Origin: Actinoplanes regularis
GTDB lineage: Bacteria > Actinomycetota > Actinomycetes > Mycobacteriales > Micromonosporaceae
Assembly (NCBI RefSeq): GCF_900188005.1
Contig: NZ_FZNR01000010.1
Location: 248,001 to 312,000, forward strand
DNA: 64,000 bases
Reading direction: 5' to 3'
A program made the position numbers and the translations under genes. Each line of letters opens with the position of its first letter. Positions within the stretch are counted from its first letter, which is position 1. This document shows positions 43,084 through 50,823 of this stretch, piece by piece. A model generated the notes under the pieces. That model saw only the letters and a list, made by a program, of their open reading frames with translations, did not search any database and was not told where the DNA came from.

Positions 43084-43733
43084 CGGGAGACCTCCGCGGG
43101 GGTGCAGGTGGCATAGGGGGCGAGGTCCGGGCCGTGGCCCACCGCGTCGAGACCGACGGTCTCGACCGGCGGGCCGTCGAAGGCGAGCGCCGCCACCGCG
43201 GCGCGGTCGGCGTCGGAGAGGTCCGGCAGGATGACGCGGACGGCTTCGATCACTTTCGCGTACGGCGTACCCGTCTCGCCGAGCGCCGCGCCGAGCAGCT
43301 CGAGGCCCTGCCGGTGCTGGCGCAGCGGCGCCTCGCCGTCACCCGGCCCGGCCGTCGCGGCGAACTCCAGGACGACGGGCAGCAGGTCGGGCAGCTCACC
43401 GTCGGCCAGCCGCAGCCCGTGCGCCCGGTACCGCTGCTTGAGCATCAGCAGCGCCATCCCCCGCTTGCGGGTGTCGCCGTGCAGGTAGTAGGTCAGGTAC
43501 AGCCCGGAACGCCGGCGCAGGTCGAAGGTCTGCACGTAGTGCCGCTGCGCCTCGATCTCGGCGGTGTCCAGCAGCCAGTCGAGGAACCCGCCGAGCAGGG
43601 TCCGGGCCTCGTCGTGCTCGATCCGGCCGGCCGCCGCCCGCAGTTCGGCGCCGGCGTCCAGCAGTTCCCGGTCGGGGTAGGTGAGCAGCACCGACGCGAG
43701 CTGGAAGATCCGCGCCCGATCCGTGGCGTTCAT
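43080..43733 (-). CDS. narJ: Nitrate reductase molybdenum cofactor assembly chaperone
   Basis: A 217-residue NarJ/NarW family chaperone. Typical features are RIFQLASVLLTYPDRELLDA at the start, HYVQTFDLRRRSGLYLTYYL with the conserved YV..FD pattern, and DLLPVVLEFAA. It binds the NarG N-terminus until the cofactor is inserted, and is not part of the mature enzyme. The start at 43733 overlaps the narH stop (ATGA), and its own stop overlaps narI in the same manner. Confidence 0.93.
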   Translation of the reverse strand: MNATDRARIFQLASVLLTYPDRELLDAGAELRAAAGRIEHDEARTLLGGFLDWLLDTAEIEAQRHYVQTFDLRRRSGLYLTYYLHGDTRKRGMALLMLKQRYRAHGLRLADGELPDLLPVVLEFAATAGPGDGEAPLRQHRQGLELLGAALGETGTPYAKVIEAVRVILPDLSDADRAAVAALAFDGPPVETVGLDAVGHGPDLAPYATCTPAEVSR

Positions 43734-45223
43734 GACCGCCCCGGCAGCGGGGTGATCTCGAGCGCGTGCGGCCCGTCGGACACCGGGCAGGTGTCGTGCT
43801 CGGCACCCAGCGCCTCCAGCTCCGCGGCCTGCCGCTTGTGCGCGGCCGGGATGACGTACCGGTCGGCGTACTTGGCGACCGCCAGCAGCCGGTACATCGC
43901 CTCGACCTGCCCGGCGCTCATCCCGACCCCGTCGAGCAACTCCTGGGCGACCGTCCCGTCCAGCGTCCGGGCCCGCATGTACGACCGCATGGCCGCCAGC
44001 TTCATCAGCACTCCCGCCACCGCCGAGGTGTCGCCCGCGGTGAACAGCTCGGCCAGGTACTCGACCGGGATCCGCAGGTCCCGGATGGTGTGGAAGATGT
44101 CGTCCGCGTCGCTGTCGTCGCGGCCCGCCGCGCCGGCCGCGTCCAGCACCGGGGAGAGCGGCGGCACATACCAGACCATCGGCAGCGTCCGGTACTCCGG
44201 GTGTAGCGGCAGCGCGATCTTGTACTCGGCGATCAGCTTCCAGACCGGGGAGGCGGCGGCCGCCTCGATCCAGTCCTCCGGCATGCCGGCGTCGCGGGCG
44301 GCCTGCCGTACGGCCGGGTCGTTCGGGTCGAGGAAGACCGAGCGCTGTGCGTCCAGCAGGTCGGCGTCGTCCTCGACGGAGGCCGCGGCGAGCACGGCGT
44401 CCTCGTCGTACCAGAGCAATCCCAGGTAGCGCAGGCGGCCGACGCACGTCTCCGAGCAGATGGTGGGCAGCCCCGCCTCCAGGCGGGGGAAGCAGAACGT
44501 GCACTTCTCGGCCTTGCCGGTGGCGTGGTTGACGTAGACCTTCTTGTACGGGCAGGCCGACACGCACATCCGCCAGCCGCGGCACCGGTCCTGATCGACC
44601 AGGACGATGCCGTCCTCCTCGCGCTTGTACATGGCGCCGGACAGGCACGCCGAGACGCAGGCCGGGTTGAGGCAGTGCTCGCAGATCCGGGGCAGGTGGA
44701 ACATGAACGTCTTCTCGAACTCGAACTTGACCTTCGCGGTCATCCGGGCCAGGTTCGGGTCGTCCTGTCCGGACGAGCCGCCGAGCGAGTCCTCCCAGTT
44801 GGCGCCCCAGGTGATCGCCATCGGTTTGCCGGTCAGCGTCGAGTACGGCTGCTTGACCGGCGTGTCGGTCAGCCCGCCGGGCGCGTTGACCAGGATGTCC
44901 TTGTCGAACGTGGCCGGCTCGTAGTAGTCGTCGATGGACGGCAGGTCCGGGTTCGCGAAGAGCCGGCTGAGCCGCTTGCCCCGGCCGCCGGAGCGCAGCG
45001 TCAGGCGGCCCCGCGCGTCGAGTTTCCAGCCGCCCTTCCAGCGTTCCTGGTCCTCGTAGTGCTTCGGGTAGCCGATACCGGGCTTGGTCTCGACGTTGTT
45101 GAACCAGACGTACTCGGTGCCCTCCCGGTTCGTCCAGGTCTGCTTGCACGTCACCGAGCAGGTGTGGCAGCCGATGCACTTGTCGAGGTTCATCACCATC
45201 GCCATCTGCGCGCGGATCCGCAT
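43730..45223 (-). CDS. narH: Respiratory nitrate reductase beta subunit
   Basis: A 497-residue iron-sulfur protein. The clusters are seen as CIGCHTCSVTC (Cys16-26), CEHCLNPACVSAC, CRGWRMCVSACPYKK, where Trp replaces one Cys and marks the [3Fe-4S] cluster as in E. coli NarH, and CTFCFPR...CSETC. It relays electrons from NarI hemes to NarG. The segment around RYLGLLWYDEDAV and the C-terminal helices match the family. The start codon shares its A with the narG stop (TGATG). Confidence 0.96.
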   Translation of the reverse strand: MRIRAQMAMVMNLDKCIGCHTCSVTCKQTWTNREGTEYVWFNNVETKPGIGYPKHYEDQERWKGGWKLDARGRLTLRSGGRGKRLSRLFANPDLPSIDDYYEPATFDKDILVNAPGGLTDTPVKQPYSTLTGKPMAITWGANWEDSLGGSSGQDDPNLARMTAKVKFEFEKTFMFHLPRICEHCLNPACVSACLSGAMYKREEDGIVLVDQDRCRGWRMCVSACPYKKVYVNHATGKAEKCTFCFPRLEAGLPTICSETCVGRLRYLGLLWYDEDAVLAAASVEDDADLLDAQRSVFLDPNDPAVRQAARDAGMPEDWIEAAAASPVWKLIAEYKIALPLHPEYRTLPMVWYVPPLSPVLDAAGAAGRDDSDADDIFHTIRDLRIPVEYLAELFTAGDTSAVAGVLMKLAAMRSYMRARTLDGTVAQELLDGVGMSAGQVEAMYRLLAVAKYADRYVIPAAHKRQAAELEALGAEHDTCPVSDGPHALEITPLPGRS

Positions 45224-48200
45224 CAGTACTCCACCTCCTGGTCACGGCGGCGGATCACGGTGATCTCGTCGCGCTGGCTGCCGATCGGGCCGTAGTAGTT
45301 GAAGGCGTAGGTCAGCTGGGCGTGCCCGCCGGCCAGGTGCGTCGGCTTGATCAGCAGGCGGGTCATCGAGTTGTGGTAGCCGCCGCGGCGCTTCGACTTC
45401 TCCGCCTTGGGGACGTTCACCGTGCGTTCGGGCGAGTGGTACTGGAAGACGGTGCCCTCCGGCATCCGGTGCGAGACGACCGCGCGGGCGACCACGACAC
45501 CGTTGCGGTTGTGCGCCTCGATCCAGTCGTTGTCGCGCACGCCGATCTTCTGGGCGTCCTGGACGCTCATCCAGATCACCGGCCCGCCACGGGACAGGGC
45601 GAGCATCAGCTCGTTGTCGTGGTACATCGAGTGGATCGACCACTTGGCGTGCGGGGTCAGGAACCGTACGGTCACTCCCCCGTCGACGGCCTCGCCGGGC
45701 CGGCCGAAGTGCCGCGCCATGTTCAGCGGCGGCCGGAAGCCCGGCAGCTGCTCGCCGAGCTCGGCGACCCAGTCGTGCTCGACGAAGAAGTGCTGGCGGC
45801 CGGTGAGGGTGTGCCAGGGCTTGAGCCGCTCGACGTTGATCGTGAAGGGCGAGTAGCGGCGGCCGTCCTTCTCCGATCCGGACCACTCCGGGCTGGTGAA
45901 GACGGGTTGTGGCCGGTCCTGGGTGTCGGCGAAGGTGATCCGGTCGTTCTCGTGCCCGTCGATCAGGTCGGTGAAGGGCCGGCCGGTGCGCTTCTCCAGC
46001 TGTTCGAAGCCGGCTCTGGCGAGGCGTCCGTTGGTCGTTCCGGAGAGCGCCAGGATCGCCTCGCACATCCGGTCGGCGGTGGCGAGCGACGGCCGCCCGT
46101 CGATGACCCCGTTCTGATGCTTGAGGTAGGCGATCTCGTCCGTCACGTCGACCGTGATGGCCTTCGTGGTCGTGCCGAGCTCGTCCAGCAGCGGCCCGAC
46201 GGTGCGCATCTTGCGGCCGAGCCGCGTGTAGTCGCGTTCGATCTCGACCAGTTTGGGCATGGTGCGGCCCGGGACCGGCTCGCACTCGCCGAACTTCCAG
46301 TCGCGCACCCGTCCACCCGGCATCGCCAGCTCGTCCGGGGTGTCGTGCTGCAGCGGCACGGCGAGGACGTCCTTGCGGACGCCGAGATGCGTGACCGCCA
46401 GTTCACTGACCTTGTCGGCCAGGGCGAGGAACGTGTCGTAGTCGGTGTGCGCGTCGCCGGGCGGTTCCACGGCGGCACTGAACGCGTGCACGAACGGGTG
46501 CATGTCCGTGGTGGAGATGTCCTGCTTCTCGTACCAGGTGGCGGCCGGCAGCACCAGGTCGGCGTGCAGACCGGTATTGGTCATCCGGAAGTCGATCGTG
46601 GTGAGCAGGTCGAGCTTGCCGGTCGGCGCCTCGTCGCGCCACGTCACGTCGCGCGGGCGCTGCCCAGGCCCGCACTCGTCGGCGGTGGCCGACCCCTCGA
46701 CCCCGAGCAGGTGCCGCATGAAGTACTCGTTGCCCTTGCCCGAGGAGCCGAGCAGGTTGCTGCGCCACAGGGTGAGGCAGCGCGGGAAGTTCGCCGGGTC
46801 GTCGGGGTCCTCGGCCGAGGCCCGCAGCCGGCCCGCCGCCAGCTCCGCGATCACGTACTCCCGCACGCCGAGCCCGGCCGCCGCGGCCTGGTCGGCCAGG
46901 TCCAGCGGGTTGCGGTCGAAGAACGGGTGGCCCGGGCTCCAGCCCATCCGCTGCGCGGCGGCGACCGTGTCGGCGAAGGACATCCCGGCGAACCGGCCGG
47001 CGCCCAGCGGCGAGGCGAGTTCGTCGGCCGGGACCCGCTCGTAGCGCCACTGGTCGGTGTGCAGGTACCAGAACGGGGTGCCGGCCTGGTGCCGCATCGG
47101 CCGCTGCCAGTCGAAGGCGAAGCTCAGGTGCTGCTGGCCGGTGACCGGCCGGGCCTTCTCCTGCCCGACGTAGTGCGCCCAGCCGCCGCCGTTGACGCCC
47201 TGGCAGCCGGTCAGCGTGACCAGCGAGATGAACGCCCGGTAGGTCATGTCGGAGTGGAACCACTGGTTGGCGCCGGCGCCCAGGACGATCATCGAACGAC
47301 CCCGGCTGCGCTCGGCGTTGCGGGCGAACTCCCGGCCGATCCGGGCGGCGAGCGCGGCCGGTACGCCGGTGATCCGCTCCTGCCAGGCCGGCGTGTTCGG
47401 GCTGTCCGCGTCGTCGTAGCCGGTCGGCCACTCCCCCGGCAGGTCGCCGCGGCGCACCCCGTACTGGGCCATCACCAGGTCGAAGACGGTGGTGACCAGG
47501 TGCTCGCCGACCCGGCGGACCGGAACGCCGCGACGGATGATCGAGCCGCCCTCGGTGTCACCGACGTCGAAGCGGGGCAGGTCGATCGGCGCGGTCTCGG
47601 CCGGGTCGAGGCCGAGGGCGGGGACGACGTCACCCAGTTCGAGGTTCCAGCGACCCGGTTCGGCGTACCGGAAACCGAGCGAACCGTTGGGGACGACGAG
47701 TTCGCCGGTCCGCGCGTCGGTGAGCACGGTCTTGTGCGATCCGTCAGGATCGCCGAGGTCGGCGGCGGTCAGGAACCGGTCCGGCTTGCCGTCCACGATG
47801 GTGACCAGGAACGGCAGGTCGGTGAAGCCGCGGGCGTACTCCTCGAAGTACGGGACGGTCCGGTCGCGGAAGAACTCGGTCAGCACCACGTGCCCCATCG
47901 CCATCGCGAGCGCGCCATCCGTGCCGGGATGCGGGGCCAGCCAGTCGCCGGCGAACTTCACGTTGTCCGCGTAGTCCGGGCTGACCGCGACCACCTTGGT
48001 CCCCTTGTACCGGGCCTCGGCCAGGAAGTGCGCGTCCGGGGTGCGGGTCACCGGGATGTTGGAGCCCCACATCATCAGGTAGGTGGCGTTCCACCAGTCG
48101 CCGGCCTCGGGGACGTCGGTCTGGTCGCCCCAGATCTGCGGCGAGGCGATCGGCAGGTCGGCGTACCAGTCGTAGAAGCTGAGCAGGGTGCCGCCGAGCA

Positions 48201-48858
48201 GCGCGTGATAGCGGGTGCCGGCCGCGAACGAGGCCATCGACATGGCCGGGATCGGCGAGAAGCCGACCACCCGGTCCGGCCCGTAGGTCCTGGTGGTGTA
48301 GACGTGCGCGGCGGCCATCATCTCGATCGCCTCGTCCCAGCCGGCCCGCACGAAGCCGCCGCGGCCGCGCTGCGACTTGTAGGCCCGCGCCTTCAGCGGA
48401 TTCTCGACGATCTCGGCCCACGCGAGGACCGGGTCGCCGAGGCGCTGCCGCGCCTCCCGGAACATCTCGGCCAGGGTTCCCCTGACGTACGGATGACGTA
48501 CGCGCGAGGGCGAGTACTCGTACCAGGAGAAGGAGGCGCCGCGCGGGCAGCCCCGCGGCTCGTAGTCCGGCGAGTCCGGTCCGGTCGTCGGATAGTCGGT
48601 CGCCTGGTGCTCCCAGGTGATCAGCCCGTCCTTGACGAAGACGTTCCACGAGCAGGAGCCGGTGCAGTTGACCCCGTGGGTCGACCGGACCACCTTGTCG
48701 TAACGCCACCGGTCCCGGTAGAAGCTCTCCCAGTCGTTCCCGGACACCTGGTGCAGCGTGCGGCCGTGGTCGCCCACGGTCTCGCGGGTCAGGAACCGGC
48801 GGATTGCGAGAAGCGGTGCGACACCGGGTACGGCGTCGGTCGCGGGATCCAATGACAC
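45223..48858 (-). CDS. narG: Respiratory nitrate reductase alpha subunit (molybdenum)
   Basis: A 1211-residue molybdo-bis-MGD enzyme. The FS0 cluster motif HGVNCTGSCSWNVFVKDG has a His first ligand as in NarG. Further landmarks are YEPRGCPRGASFSWYEYSPS, RVVGFSPIPAMSMASFAAGT, TYLMMWGSNIPVTRTPDAHF, QGVNGGGWAHYVGQEK, VLPAATWYEKQDISTTDMHP and a C-terminal RMPEGTVFQYHSPERTVNVP. It reduces nitrate to nitrite on the cytoplasmic side. The GTG at 48858 has AAGGAGAG upstream; an extension to 48990 would read through the regulatory region. No twin-arginine signal is present. Confidence 0.96.
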   Translation of the reverse strand: MSLDPATDAVPGVAPLLAIRRFLTRETVGDHGRTLHQVSGNDWESFYRDRWRYDKVVRSTHGVNCTGSCSWNVFVKDGLITWEHQATDYPTTGPDSPDYEPRGCPRGASFSWYEYSPSRVRHPYVRGTLAEMFREARQRLGDPVLAWAEIVENPLKARAYKSQRGRGGFVRAGWDEAIEMMAAAHVYTTRTYGPDRVVGFSPIPAMSMASFAAGTRYHALLGGTLLSFYDWYADLPIASPQIWGDQTDVPEAGDWWNATYLMMWGSNIPVTRTPDAHFLAEARYKGTKVVAVSPDYADNVKFAGDWLAPHPGTDGALAMAMGHVVLTEFFRDRTVPYFEEYARGFTDLPFLVTIVDGKPDRFLTAADLGDPDGSHKTVLTDARTGELVVPNGSLGFRYAEPGRWNLELGDVVPALGLDPAETAPIDLPRFDVGDTEGGSIIRRGVPVRRVGEHLVTTVFDLVMAQYGVRRGDLPGEWPTGYDDADSPNTPAWQERITGVPAALAARIGREFARNAERSRGRSMIVLGAGANQWFHSDMTYRAFISLVTLTGCQGVNGGGWAHYVGQEKARPVTGQQHLSFAFDWQRPMRHQAGTPFWYLHTDQWRYERVPADELASPLGAGRFAGMSFADTVAAAQRMGWSPGHPFFDRNPLDLADQAAAAGLGVREYVIAELAAGRLRASAEDPDDPANFPRCLTLWRSNLLGSSGKGNEYFMRHLLGVEGSATADECGPGQRPRDVTWRDEAPTGKLDLLTTIDFRMTNTGLHADLVLPAATWYEKQDISTTDMHPFVHAFSAAVEPPGDAHTDYDTFLALADKVSELAVTHLGVRKDVLAVPLQHDTPDELAMPGGRVRDWKFGECEPVPGRTMPKLVEIERDYTRLGRKMRTVGPLLDELGTTTKAITVDVTDEIAYLKHQNGVIDGRPSLATADRMCEAILALSGTTNGRLARAGFEQLEKRTGRPFTDLIDGHENDRITFADTQDRPQPVFTSPEWSGSEKDGRRYSPFTINVERLKPWHTLTGRQHFFVEHDWVAELGEQLPGFRPPLNMARHFGRPGEAVDGGVTVRFLTPHAKWSIHSMYHDNELMLALSRGGPVIWMSVQDAQKIGVRDNDWIEAHNRNGVVVARAVVSHRMPEGTVFQYHSPERTVNVPKAEKSKRRGGYHNSMTRLLIKPTHLAGGHAQLTYAFNYYGPIGSQRDEITVIRRRDQEVEY

Positions 48859-48910
48859 GAGTCTCTCCTTCGATCTCCTCCCAGCCTGCTCCGTCACCCC
48901 TCCAAGATCA

Positions 48911-48947
48911 GGGGGACGTGGTCCCGAGCTGAGCGGACCAAAGTCCC
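48911..48947. promoter_or_regulatory. Tandem DosR/DevR-like boxes upstream of narG
   Basis: CGGACCAAAGTCCC (48934-48947), read on the minus strand as GGGACTTTGGTCCG, matches the DosR consensus GGGACTWWAGTCCC at 12 of 14 positions. A second GGGAC...GTCCC dyad (48913-48925, spacer 3 nt) lies with its centre about 21 nt away, two helical turns, an arrangement typical of DosR targets. They are 55-89 nt upstream of the narG start and also upstream of the divergent gene at 48996. Regulation by a DosR/OsdR-type protein is inferred. Confidence 0.5.
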
Positions 48948-48995
48948 GGGGTACACAACGGAAGGTAAGGTGACCGCTACAGATCGACATGAACG

Positions 48996-49523
48996 GTGGT
49001 GCCGGTGAATGTTCTCCAGGCGTTTGTCACCGCGACGGCAACGCTGCTCGCGGTCCTGGTCGGCGGTTGGCTCACCGTCCGGGCGCAGGATCGGCTCTGG
49101 CGGCGTGATCAGGACCGACAGTGGCGGGACATCCGCCTGACCGCGTACACCGACTTCATCGGCGCGGTCCGGGAGTACGTGGCGTTCGCGCTCAACCCCG
49201 CCGCTCGCATCACCGCGGTGCCGCGCCCGCGCGCTCCGGGCGACCTGATGCCGTTCTTCGACGACGAGGGCGCCCGCTACCGGGAACGGCTGGAGAGCAC
49301 CAAGACCGCGCTCCGGTTGGTGGCCGGACGGCCCGAGGTGGTCAGCCAGTCCTCGGCGCTGGTCCGCCAGGCGCGGCTGCTGGCGGCCGCGCGGGCGGGT
49401 AGCACCGCGGACGCGTTGCCGGCCGATCGCTTCGACGAGCTGTGGCAGGCCGAGCGACGCTTCCTCGACGTGGCCCGGGCCGAGCTCGGGCTGCCGTCAG
49501 CGTTCGAACCACCAGGTCAGTAA
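48996..49523 (+). CDS. Membrane-anchored protein of unknown function
   Basis: A 175-residue protein. One N-terminal transmembrane helix (FVTATATLLAVLVGGWLTV) is followed by a basic, charged helical region (RAQDRLWRRDQDRQWRDIRL) and a cytoplasmic helical domain ending LDVARAELGLPSAFEP. Such one-helix proteins are common in actinobacteria with no known role. GTG codons at 48996, 48999 and 49005 are all possible starts. It diverges from narG, so the DosR-like boxes could act on it too. Its 3' end overlaps the opposing gene by 7 nt. Confidence 0.6.
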   Translation: MVPVNVLQAFVTATATLLAVLVGGWLTVRAQDRLWRRDQDRQWRDIRLTAYTDFIGAVREYVAFALNPAARITAVPRPRAPGDLMPFFDDEGARYRERLESTKTALRLVAGRPEVVSQSSALVRQARLLAAARAGSTADALPADRFDELWQAERRFLDVARAELGLPSAFEPPGQ

Positions 49524-50716
49524 CCGTCCAGGGCCCGGACCACGTGCGGCGCGAGGACCGCTCGCCGCACGTGGGCAAGACTCAGAAGCATCAGGTTGTA
49601 CGGACACCGGGCGCGTTCGGTCCGCAGCCGCTCCCGGAGTTTGCGCTGGAAGGCTGCCAGCTCCGGCCGGATGCCGAGGTCGTCCCAGAGCGGCTCGGAC
49701 CGGGCCGTGATCAGCAACGACTGAACGAATCCGAGACAGTAGGCGTCCGTGTCGTCGAACTCGTAGATCGAGGTGGTTCGCAGATGCCCGTCCTCGGCGG
49801 GCTCGACGATCGGGTCACGCGCGTACTGACGGCCGGCGAACGTCCGGTGGACGTCCGTGCGCTCGGTGACCGTCTCCCGGTAGTCACGCATGGTCCGCGC
49901 CCTGCCCGCGTCGTCGCGGGTGAGCCGGGTGGCCGGATCGACGAGGACATAGCGCAGCAGCGGCCGGGTCAGGACATGCAGGCTGATCCGGTACAGCGGG
50001 GCAGGCCCGCCGGCCGGTAGCAACGGGTCGGCGGCGCCGTCGGCGCGGACCACCACCTTGTGGCTGAACGAGGTGTTGCCGTCGTCGTAGGTTCCGGCGA
50101 AGATCCGGGCGCGCGCGGCGAAGCGCGCCACATCGGCGCCGGACACGCCGGGAAGCCGGGCCAGCACGTCGGCGATCGTCGCCAGCAGACCCGTCTCGCC
50201 GACCACCACGACCAGGTCCAGGTCGGACTCGGTCCGGACGTTGTAGCACGCGCCGTACGCCACCGACCCGCAGAGGACAGCGCTGCCGCCGGCCCCACGC
50301 AGCAGGTCACGGAACAGTTCGGCGTCGCGCACCCGGCGACAGGTCTCCACGACCGCCTGCAAGGGTGGCGGACGGCGCTCGGTCTCACCCGTACGGATAA
50401 ATCGCTCGTCGTGGTAAAGGCGCAGGAAGAGCGGATCGTCGAGAATCTCGATGCCCTCGACGGCGGCCAGGACGGCGAGCGTGTGGGTGGCGAGCAGCTC
50501 GATCCTGCCCGCGTACGAGGAGACGAGCCCGGCGAGCGCCTCGGCGAGCGCACCGAGCAGCTCGGTCGGCGGCGGCTCCGGCAACATCGCGATGACCTGC
50601 CGGTACAGCTCGCGCGGCAGCCGCCAGTCGGCCACGGCGTCGGCCTCGCGCACGGCGTCGGCGACCCGTCGCGCCGGCGGTGGTGCGGCCGGCCAGGGCT
50701 CCGTGTTGTTCGGCAT
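49517..50716 (-). CDS. Nucleotidyltransferase-fold protein
   Basis: A 399-residue protein. The centre holds a polymerase-beta/MNT-type nucleotidyltransferase motif: VLCGSVAYGACYN followed by TESDLDLVVVVG, i.e. GS...SDxDL with both catalytic Asp residues. A later Asp/Glu is expected for the third carboxylate. The N-terminal ~130 residues are helical (LPRELYRQVIAMLPEPPPTE), and the C-terminal half is helical with RTMRDYRETVTERTDVHRTF and FDDTDAYCLGFVQSLLITA. The substrate is unknown; enzymes with this fold modify small molecules, RNA or proteins. It is divergently transcribed from a STAND-type NTPase, with a nested palindrome between them. Confidence 0.65.
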   Translation of the reverse strand: MPNNTEPWPAAPPPARRVADAVREADAVADWRLPRELYRQVIAMLPEPPPTELLGALAEALAGLVSSYAGRIELLATHTLAVLAAVEGIEILDDPLFLRLYHDERFIRTGETERRPPPLQAVVETCRRVRDAELFRDLLRGAGGSAVLCGSVAYGACYNVRTESDLDLVVVVGETGLLATIADVLARLPGVSGADVARFAARARIFAGTYDDGNTSFSHKVVVRADGAADPLLPAGGPAPLYRISLHVLTRPLLRYVLVDPATRLTRDDAGRARTMRDYRETVTERTDVHRTFAGRQYARDPIVEPAEDGHLRTTSIYEFDDTDAYCLGFVQSLLITARSEPLWDDLGIRPELAAFQRKLRERLRTERARCPYNLMLLSLAHVRRAVLAPHVVRALDGY

Positions 50717-50765
50717 GGGCGCAGGGAATCAACGGATCTCCCGGGCCGGAAAGGCTGTTCGGGAC

Positions 50766-50808
50766 CCGGAAGCATCGGGAAGCACGGATCGCTTCCGAGT
50801 GCTTCCGG
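50766..50808. promoter_or_regulatory. Nested palindrome between the nucleotidyltransferase and STAND genes
   Basis: Outer arms CCGGAAGCA (50766-50774) and TGCTTCCGG (50800-50808) and inner arms GGAAGC (50778-50783) and GCTTCC (50791-50796) share the same centre at 50787. This gives four GGAAGC copies in mirrored orientation within 43 nt. It lies 50 nt upstream of one gene and 16 nt before the other. It could be an operator for the HTH domain of the adjacent NTPase, or an RNA hairpin. Confidence 0.5.
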
Positions 50809-50823
50809 TGGTATCAACGTCGG

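Noticed and set aside
45322..48855. A 1177-codon open frame on the + strand antisense to narG
   Set aside because: Its composition (V/R/G/H-rich, low complexity) is that of the complementary frame of GC-rich coding DNA, and narG on the other strand is certain.
48859..48990. Longer start for narG at 48990
   Set aside because: The extension has no family similarity and would cover the DosR-like boxes; the GTG at 48858 has a strong AAGGAGAG site.
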